Below are positions 58,573 to 64,000 of a stretch of DNA of 64,000 nucleotides, in pieces. The translations under genes and the position numbers were made by a program. The notes under the pieces are model-generated. The model did not search any database, was not told where the DNA came from, and saw only the letters and a list, made by a program, of their open reading frames with translations. Every line of letters starts with the position of its first letter. The first letter of the stretch is position 1. The DNA is from Henriciella sp. GTDB taxonomy: Bacteria; Pseudomonadota; Alphaproteobacteria; Caulobacterales; Hyphomonadaceae. The stretch lies in NCBI RefSeq assembly GCF_029936995.1, contig NZ_JAPYRE010000006.1:40001-104000 (forward strand), written 5' to 3'.

Positions 58573-59682
58573 CTATTTGACGATAAGGTCTGCGTGAATG
58601 GCGCCTGCTGCTTTCATGGAGCGAATGATGTCTGCCATTTCCTGGGGGGAGACACCAAGGGCATTCAGCCCGTCGATCAGCTGGGAGAGCGTGACGTTCG
58701 GATTGATCATGGCGATGTTCTCGGTCCCCGTTTCCTGCACATCGATCTGTGAACGTGGCAGCACGATGGATTCACCCGAAGAGAATGGGTTGGGCTGTGA
58801 GACGACAGGCGTTTCTGTCACCCTTATGGAGATATTGCCCTGGGCGATCGCCACTTTCGAGACCGTGACATCCTTACCAAGAACGATCGTGCCGGACTGC
58901 TCGTCTATGACGATGCGCGCCGGGATGGCGACCTCGACCGGAAGGTTCTCGATATTGGCGAGAATACGTGAAGGTGAACCATTAAGGGTACGCAGATCGA
59001 GGTTCACTGTGCCGGGGTCACGCATATACGCAACAGGTGAACCCATCGCGGCATTGATTGTGTCTTCAATGCGTGCGGCAGTCGTGAAATCCGGATCACG
59101 AAGGGCAAGCACGAGCGAGTCGCGGTCATTGAACTCGTATCCGATTTCACGTTCCACGCGCGCACCATTCGGGATGGCCCCGGCGGTCGGTGTGCCGCGG
59201 CGTTCCCTCGCACCGGCTGCCTGAACATCGATACCCGAAACCACGATTGTGCCCTGTGCTACTGCATAGACTTCGCCGTCGGCGCCTTTCAGGGGGGTGA
59301 GGATAAGCGTGCCGCCCTCCAGGCTTTCCGCGTCCCCGATAGAAGAAACGGAAACATCCACACTGGAACCGTTGCGCGCAAAGGAAGGTAGGGTGGCCGT
59401 GACAAGGACGGCTGCCACATTATCCGGTTTGATGTCTTCACCCTGAACATTCACGCCAAGGCGTTCGAGCATGTAGGTCAGCGAGTCTTCTGTGTAGGGC
59501 GAGTTACGCACTGTATCGCCGGTGCCGTTCAGGCCGACCACGATACCATACCCGATAAGATCATTCTTCCTGACCCCTTCGACATCGACCACGTCACGGA
59601 TACGTGTCTGGGCATCCGCGGGTGCCGGTGTCGAGAAAGGCAGCAATGCTGCGCAGGCGAGAAGCAGGAGAAGTCGCTTCAT
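58573..59682 (-). CDS. flgI: Flagellar P-ring protein FlgI
   Basis: A 369-residue periplasmic ring protein with a signal peptide ending STPAPADAQ. Motifs: IRDVVDVEGVRKNDLIGYGIVVGLNGTGDTVRNSPYTEDSL, AAVLVTATLPSFARNGSSVDVSVSSIGDAESLEGG, and ANIENLPVEVAIPARIVIDEQSGTIVLGKDV. It forms the bushing around the rod in the peptidoglycan. GAGG is spaced 7 bases before the ATG. It starts 4 bases after flgL and is the last gene of the motB-flgE-flgK-flgL-flgI run. Confidence 0.96.
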   Translation of the reverse strand: MKRLLLLLACAALLPFSTPAPADAQTRIRDVVDVEGVRKNDLIGYGIVVGLNGTGDTVRNSPYTEDSLTYMLERLGVNVQGEDIKPDNVAAVLVTATLPSFARNGSSVDVSVSSIGDAESLEGGTLILTPLKGADGEVYAVAQGTIVVSGIDVQAAGARERRGTPTAGAIPNGARVEREIGYEFNDRDSLVLALRDPDFTTAARIEDTINAAMGSPVAYMRDPGTVNLDLRTLNGSPSRILANIENLPVEVAIPARIVIDEQSGTIVLGKDVTVSKVAIAQGNISIRVTETPVVSQPNPFSSGESIVLPRSQIDVQETGTENIAMINPNVTLSQLIDGLNALGVSPQEMADIIRSMKAAGAIHADLIVK

Positions 59683-59686
59683 CTGA

Positions 59687-60667
59687 TTACCTCAGATAAT
59701 TCGTGAGTGAGAGGTTCGAGAGACGGGCCGTCAACAGGTATGAGGCTTCGAGATTGCTCTCGAGTTCACGCAGCTCGGAAGCGGCTTCATACTGATCGCG
59801 GCCGGTCATCTTGTTGAACGCCTCTGTGAGGATAGTCTCTTCCATATCCAGGGCAGACTGTTCGTCGGCAATTCGTTGCTGCTGAATGCCTTGGTCGGCG
59901 CGCAGGTTCGTGACGGCTGTCTGACCTTCGGCTGTGCGGATGGCCGCAGATTCGACGAGGCCAGGATTTTGCCTGAGGAGAGCGAGATTATCGGTCTCTC
60001 CGGATACGGCCATAACGGCCAGCCCGGATACAAGCTTTGTGATGGCCGGGTCGGCGCCGGTTACACCGTCCGCATCGGTTGGGTTCGCGGAACCCGCGAA
60101 GGTTCCCTGCTGCCAGCCACCTGTCGGATCGTTGAAGTAGGTGTCGATCTGCGCTTCGAAGTCTGCAGCATCTGTCGCTGTTTGTGCGATCTGCCTGATG
60201 TCGTCGAGCAGACCTGCAGTTGTCCCAAAGGGCTGTGTCGAGGTCGCCTCGCCGGAGAACAGATAGCGCTCTCCGTGCCGTATGTTGAGTGATGAGAAGA
60301 TAGTGTCGAGGGCGACCTTCGATCCGCTGGCAGCCGCATTCACATCTGTCGTGTTGTTGCTCCCAATACCGGAAAGCATGTGTGTGCTCAAACCTTCGGC
60401 GCTGTCCTGAACCCTGCTGAGGCTCTGCTGGAGAATGTCGAGGCGTGTTTCGCGCAGGCTGAGAAGGCCGCGCTGATCTGTAAGGTCGTTGAGCGCTTTC
60501 TGGCTGAGCATGGCATCGCCAATGCGCCCGGAAAGCTGCTGCGTCAGGTCAGACCACCGGCCCGTGACGGCTTCGCTCGACGTTTCTTTGATACGGGCCC
60601 GCAGGTCGGCAATGTTCTGTGACAGTCCTGCGCTGAGCAGGGTGGAGTTAATCGAGTAGTTATTCAT
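59687..60667 (-). CDS. flgL: Flagellar hook-filament junction protein FlgL
   Basis: A 326-residue flagellin-like junction protein. The N-terminal helix (INSTLLSAGLSQNIADLRARIKETSSEAVTGRW) and the C-terminal coil (EAASELRELESNLEASYLLTARLSNLSLTNYLR) are the paired ends that fold together in the filament; the middle part is variable. It lies 1 base after flgK and 4 bases before flgI. Confidence 0.92.
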   Translation of the reverse strand: MNNYSINSTLLSAGLSQNIADLRARIKETSSEAVTGRWSDLTQQLSGRIGDAMLSQKALNDLTDQRGLLSLRETRLDILQQSLSRVQDSAEGLSTHMLSGIGSNNTTDVNAAASGSKVALDTIFSSLNIRHGERYLFSGEATSTQPFGTTAGLLDDIRQIAQTATDAADFEAQIDTYFNDPTGGWQQGTFAGSANPTDADGVTGADPAITKLVSGLAVMAVSGETDNLALLRQNPGLVESAAIRTAEGQTAVTNLRADQGIQQQRIADEQSALDMEETILTEAFNKMTGRDQYEAASELRELESNLEASYLLTARLSNLSLTNYLR

Positions 60668-60668
60668 C

Positions 60669-62117
60669 TCAGAGCTCCATCAGCCGGTTGACCATCTGGC
60701 CGGCAACTTCGATGACACGGGCATTGGCGGCATAGGCCTGTTCGATCAGGAGCAGTTCCTGCATCTGTGTGTCCACATCAACGCCTGTCTGTGCCTGCTC
60801 GGCCTTGATGGCTGCGGCATGCTGCGTCGATATTGATGAAAGCACGGCCTCGTTGGAGATACGGGACTGGCCTGTGCGTGAGGCAAATGTGGCCGCAAGG
60901 TCTGACGAGGTGAAGCTGCCCTGGAAGCCATTCGCGTTAAGGGACCGGGCACTGGTCAGGGCATCGACCATGGCCGACAGGATGTCGCTGTTACCAGGTG
61001 GGCCCTCAGCAGTGGCGCCAATGCCATCGCGCAAACGCCATATCTCGCCGCCTTTCGCAGGGTCGATAGCGGCGTTGACGGACAGACGGCCCGCCAGCCC
61101 CGGCCCACTGGCCGGAGCGGTATCAACGAACAGGCCCGGATCTCCCGCTGGCTTGGTCGGGTCCACGGCACTGTCGGACAGGCGGCTCATCAAATCCCCG
61201 GCCAGTGTGTCGAGCTGTGCTGTAAAGTCCGGCAGGTCATTGTCGCGCAGCGTGAACAAGGCGCCGAACATGCCACTGGAGACAGCCGAATATTCGGTAG
61301 CGCCGGGTGTGAGGTTGAGACCATCGACGCTTAGGCCCGACAGGGTGCCATTATCGACTGTCTGGTTCGGCCCGAAGTTGTTGGAAGGGGTAAACTCAAT
61401 CTGGCGGGCGGTGCCGCCAACAAGATAGACACCTTCCTTCGTGACCACATCAACACCGCCGTAATCACGTGCGACCGTCTCGACAGGCATGTACTCGGAA
61501 ATCGTGTCTATGACCCGCTGGCGTTCATCCATGAGGGCGGCTGCGCCGGAGCTTGTCCTATCCATGCCGGAGAGACGAGTATTGAGTTCCTCGACCTGCT
61601 TCAGTGCCCTGTTGACCACGTTGACGCCATCGGCGATCTCGCGGTCGGCCTCGGCGCGTTGATTGGCTGCCATATCGGCAAGTGCATTGAATTCGTTTGC
61701 CAGGGTGCGTGCAGCGTCAATCACTGCAGTGGCATTGGTCTTGGACTCCGGCGATGTTTCGGCAGCTTTCAGGGTAGAAGCGAGATCCGACATCATGCCG
61801 AATATGCCGCTGCCTGCCGCTGTATCGCCGACCCGCGTGGAAATGGACTGCCATGTGGAGGCCATGACGCTGGCCTGGGCAAGATCACTTGAAAGGGACT
61901 GGCGCTGCGCTGTCAGCCCGCCATTGCCGGCCCGGGCAATACCATCTGAGTGAACGCCGACGGAGTTTGGCCCGGCAAGCGTCTCGCTCAGCAAAGCAGA
62001 ACGCCGGACATAGCCCGGCGTCGTTGCGTTTGCGACATTGTTGGCGACGATGTCGGCCCTCAGTCCACTGACTTGAAGGCCGGATCGTGCCGCATTGATG
62101 GCGTGAGAGAGACTCAA
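60669..62117 (-). CDS. flgK: Flagellar hook-associated protein FlgK
   Basis: A 482-residue junction protein between hook and filament. INAARSGLQVSGLRADIVANNVANATTPGYVRR is the rod/hook-protein N-terminal signature, and the C-terminus ELLLIEQAYAANARVIEVAGQMVNRLMEL is its partner. The middle is Asp/Gly-rich and variable. It stands between flgE (27 bases) and flgL (1 base). Confidence 0.94.
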   Translation of the reverse strand: MSLSHAINAARSGLQVSGLRADIVANNVANATTPGYVRRSALLSETLAGPNSVGVHSDGIARAGNGGLTAQRQSLSSDLAQASVMASTWQSISTRVGDTAAGSGIFGMMSDLASTLKAAETSPESKTNATAVIDAARTLANEFNALADMAANQRAEADREIADGVNVVNRALKQVEELNTRLSGMDRTSSGAAALMDERQRVIDTISEYMPVETVARDYGGVDVVTKEGVYLVGGTARQIEFTPSNNFGPNQTVDNGTLSGLSVDGLNLTPGATEYSAVSSGMFGALFTLRDNDLPDFTAQLDTLAGDLMSRLSDSAVDPTKPAGDPGLFVDTAPASGPGLAGRLSVNAAIDPAKGGEIWRLRDGIGATAEGPPGNSDILSAMVDALTSARSLNANGFQGSFTSSDLAATFASRTGQSRISNEAVLSSISTQHAAAIKAEQAQTGVDVDTQMQELLLIEQAYAANARVIEVAGQMVNRLMEL

Positions 62118-62144
62118 GGAATCAGGCGCCTTTCATTCGTCAGA

Positions 62145-63449
62145 TTAGCGCTTCAGGTTTGTGGTTTCCTGAAGCATCTCGTCGACTGTCTGAACGATCT
62201 TCGCGTTGGAAGAATAAGCCCGCTGCGTCTCGATCAGGTCGGTCAGCTCCGAAGCGATGTCTGTGGTCGATTCCATGAGCGAGTAGCCGGAAACAGATCC
62301 GACAGGGCCCGACCCCGCATCCCAGAGATAGAGGTTCCCGCTCTCTGCAGAGACTGAGTAGGCTTGGGAATCCAGGGAATTCAGGCCGTTCATGTTCGGC
62401 ACATCGCCTACGGGAATCTGGTAGAGCGTGCGACGGAAGCCGGTGTTATAGATGGCTTTCAGATAGCCCTCCTCGTCGACTTCAACGGACTGGAGGTCCC
62501 CGATTGGAGCCCCGTCCTTGGTCACGGCTGTAGGAGAGAAGGGCGCTGAAAGCTGGGTGATGCCGGAACTGTCGCCCGGACGGCCGATGAAGATATCAAC
62601 CGGTCCATGCGGCAGATTGAGAGACACCTTGCCGGAGCCTGTATCATAAGAGGCGCCATTGGTCGCTGTGACGCTCTGGATGCTCCCGCCATTATTGGGG
62701 TCATCGGAGAATGTGATGTCCAGGTCGCCGATGGAAGTGGCCGGATTGCCGGCACTGTCGAAGACCTCGACGTTCCACTGGTTGGAGTAGCCGCTGGCTG
62801 GAGTGTTCGGTGTGAACTCAAGGGTAAGCGTCTGCGCGCGGCCGAGATTGTCGAAATATTCGATTGGCAGCGGGTAGCTTTCCCCCGGTCCGCCTGCTTC
62901 CGTGGCGTCGACAGGCAGGTTGATACCAAGGTCGATCGATTGCGTCGGCGAGGCGGTGTATTGTGAGGCTGAAATGTTGACCGGCTCGAGGTCGACACCG
63001 CTATTGCGGCTGACATTGCCGATCTCGCCTTCGGTACTGGCCGGCCAGCCGAGCAGGAAAAGACCACTCTGTGTGCGGAGATTGCCGTTCTGGTCGGCAT
63101 AGAAAGAGCCGGTCGGCGTCAGCATGAGGTCACGCTCAGAAGCGAGTGTTCCCACGCCGGTATTATTGGTGACAGGCATCAGGCCCCGGCCGGAAATGGC
63201 CACGTCCGTTGCATTGCCTGTCGAGATCAGGGAGCCGCTGGCCGAAATATCCTTGAAGGCGTTTACGCGCACACCCCCTGCCGCATAGGCGGAGGAGCGC
63301 TGCTGAAGCACCATGCTGGAAAAGTCGACCTGGCTGCGCTTGTAGCCATAGGTCGAGGAATTGGCGATATTGTCCGAGATTGTCGACAACCGGGTGGCGT
63401 TGGAATTCAACCCCATCACGCCGGCGTTGAGAGATGACGATATGCTCAT
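62145..63449 (-). CDS. flgE: Flagellar hook protein FlgE
   Basis: A 434-residue hook subunit. The N-terminal segment SSLNAGVMGLNSNATRLSTISDNIANSSTYGYKRS and the C-terminal ELTDLIETQRAYSSNAKIVQTVDEMLQETTNLKR are the D0 helices of the rod/hook family; the centre has the FlgE D2-type beta domain (PLPIEYFDNLGRAQTLTLEF). GGAG is spaced 7 bases before the ATG. It follows motB by 45 bases and leads flgK, flgL and flgI. Confidence 0.95.
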   Translation of the reverse strand: MSISSSLNAGVMGLNSNATRLSTISDNIANSSTYGYKRSQVDFSSMVLQQRSSAYAAGGVRVNAFKDISASGSLISTGNATDVAISGRGLMPVTNNTGVGTLASERDLMLTPTGSFYADQNGNLRTQSGLFLLGWPASTEGEIGNVSRNSGVDLEPVNISASQYTASPTQSIDLGINLPVDATEAGGPGESYPLPIEYFDNLGRAQTLTLEFTPNTPASGYSNQWNVEVFDSAGNPATSIGDLDITFSDDPNNGGSIQSVTATNGASYDTGSGKVSLNLPHGPVDIFIGRPGDSSGITQLSAPFSPTAVTKDGAPIGDLQSVEVDEEGYLKAIYNTGFRRTLYQIPVGDVPNMNGLNSLDSQAYSVSAESGNLYLWDAGSGPVGSVSGYSLMESTTDIASELTDLIETQRAYSSNAKIVQTVDEMLQETTNLKR

Positions 63450-63494
63450 AGACTACTCCACTGACGAAACACCAGTGAAATTGGCGATCATAGG

Positions 63495-64000
63495 TTAATA
63501 AGCGGATAACTCTGATGGCGCGCCGCCACTGGAGGGTTTTCGTGTGTCTGTAAGAATGGTGATCGAAATCCGCCGGTTCTCCGGCGCGGCCGGATTGTCA
63601 GGCTTCAATAGGTCCGTATCGGCCCGGCCTGAGACTTCCTTGAGGCGACCGGCGGGCAGGCCGCCAGCCAGAAGCAGTTTGCGGGCGGTGTTGGCCCGGT
63701 CGGCTGACAGGTTCCAGTTATCGTAGCCGCCCCCCTGTTTATACTGGCGGCTATCAGTGTGACCGACAATCTTGATGTCATTCTCAAACCTGCTCAGCGA
63801 GCCGCTAACGGCACCAAGCAGGTTTTCAAGCAGGCCGGTCGGGTCGCTCTGACCGAGATCAAAAAGGGGTGAGCTGTCGGATTCGACAATTTCCAGAACG
63901 ATGCCTTCCGGAGTCATCTTGACCAGCATGTGCTCCGACAGTTTCTGGGACTGCTCGCCAAGTTTTTCACGCAGTGTGATCAGGCTGTCGGCGATTTCTT
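63495..64000 (-). CDS. motB: MotB/OmpA-like stator protein (N-terminus cut by window edge)
   Basis: The visible part, 167 residues, is the C-terminal OmpA/MotB peptidoglycan-binding domain: LVKMTPEGIVLEIVESDSSPLFDLGQ, IKIVGHTDSRQYKQGGGYDNWNLSADRANTARKLLLAGG and RISITILTD. The frame has no stop up to the edge (the part before the first visible Met reads EIADSLITLREKLGEQSQKL), so the plug and membrane helix lie outside. MotB anchors the stator to the cell wall. It is upstream of flgE on the same strand. Confidence 0.9.
   Translation of the reverse strand, partial: EIADSLITLREKLGEQSQKLSEHMLVKMTPEGIVLEIVESDSSPLFDLGQSDPTGLLENLLGAVSGSLSRFENDIKIVGHTDSRQYKQGGGYDNWNLSADRANTARKLLLAGGLPAGRLKEVSGRADTDLLKPDNPAAPENRRISITILTDTRKPSSGGAPSELSAY

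Noticed and set aside
1-64000. tRNA, rRNA, CRISPR, transposon, prophage or toxin-antitoxin genes
   Set aside because: I looked in every gap over 60 bases and saw no cloverleaf, direct-repeat array, transposase motif or integrase. Base composition and coding style look even along the window.

Overview
The window reads as chromosomal backbone of a motile, Gram-negative alphaproteobacterium living in salt water, most like the Hyphomonadaceae/Maricaulaceae/Caulobacterales group. The evidence is a very large NAD-glutamate dehydrogenase, a methionine synthase split into two genes, a Caulobacter-type flagellar set (FliL, DUF6468, MotE, FliF, FlbE/FliH-like, FliN, FliP, FliG), a CC0125/CC1285-type lipoprotein, and a complete ectoine operon, which marks a halotolerant or marine life. 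The genus cannot be fixed from sequence alone. I saw no rRNA, tRNA, CRISPR array, insertion sequence, integrase or phage gene.

Layout. 1-7.3 kb: an edge-truncated ComM/YifB ATPase, a small lipoprotein, glutathione synthetase gshB, a YbaY/META lipoprotein, and a block that recalls the enterobacterial yra locus (BON-domain DolP-like lipoprotein, YraN, RsmI, LpoA-like lipoprotein). 7.3-14.5 kb: DUF1232 protein, a type 2 3-hydroxyacyl-CoA dehydrogenase, lipoprotein, peroxiredoxin, aldehyde dehydrogenase, HerA-like ATPase, YrhK protein and AI-2E-family permease. 14.7-22.3 kb: NAD-glutamate dehydrogenase and an M1 aminopeptidase lipoprotein. 22.4-27.5 kb: GST, QueG, MtgA, TPR protein, SDR epimerase and YghU-like GST.

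27.5-33.6 kb is a tightly coupled five-gene methionine operon: ArsR-methyltransferase regulator, metF, metH N-terminal half, a small gamma-glutamylcyclotransferase-like gene, and metH C-terminal half. Its promoter, a perfect inverted repeat and an apparently leaderless start coincide. 33.7-36.2 kb carries mlaA and mlaC (outer-membrane lipid asymmetry) and a PRC-barrel lipoprotein. 36.4-40.3 kb carries glutathione-dependent formaldehyde detoxification (adhC and fghA) with a large GST and two small uncharacterised genes between them. 40.4-47.8 kb is ectABC, the ectoine-specific aspartokinase, an MFS carrier and an SSS symporter in one direction, with the divergent MarR regulator ectR. Then come a membrane-anchored cytochrome c, an AidB-like acyl-CoA dehydrogenase and a fused PabA-PabB aminodeoxychorismate synthase.

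52.4-64 kb is flagellar: motE, DUF6468 and fliL leftward; fliF, flbE/fliH, fliN, fliP and fliG rightward; then flgI, flgL, flgK, flgE and an edge-truncated motB leftward. Together the loci supply osmoprotection, one-carbon and SAM-cycle flux (metF, metH, pabAB, adhC), glutathione chemistry (gshB, three GST-like proteins, formaldehyde oxidation, GGCT), envelope upkeep (ten predicted lipoproteins, mlaAC, mtgA, lpoA, dolP) and swimming. I did not find a clearly new defence or mobile system. The best leads are the regulatory architecture of the met and ect operons and the small unknown genes in the formaldehyde locus.
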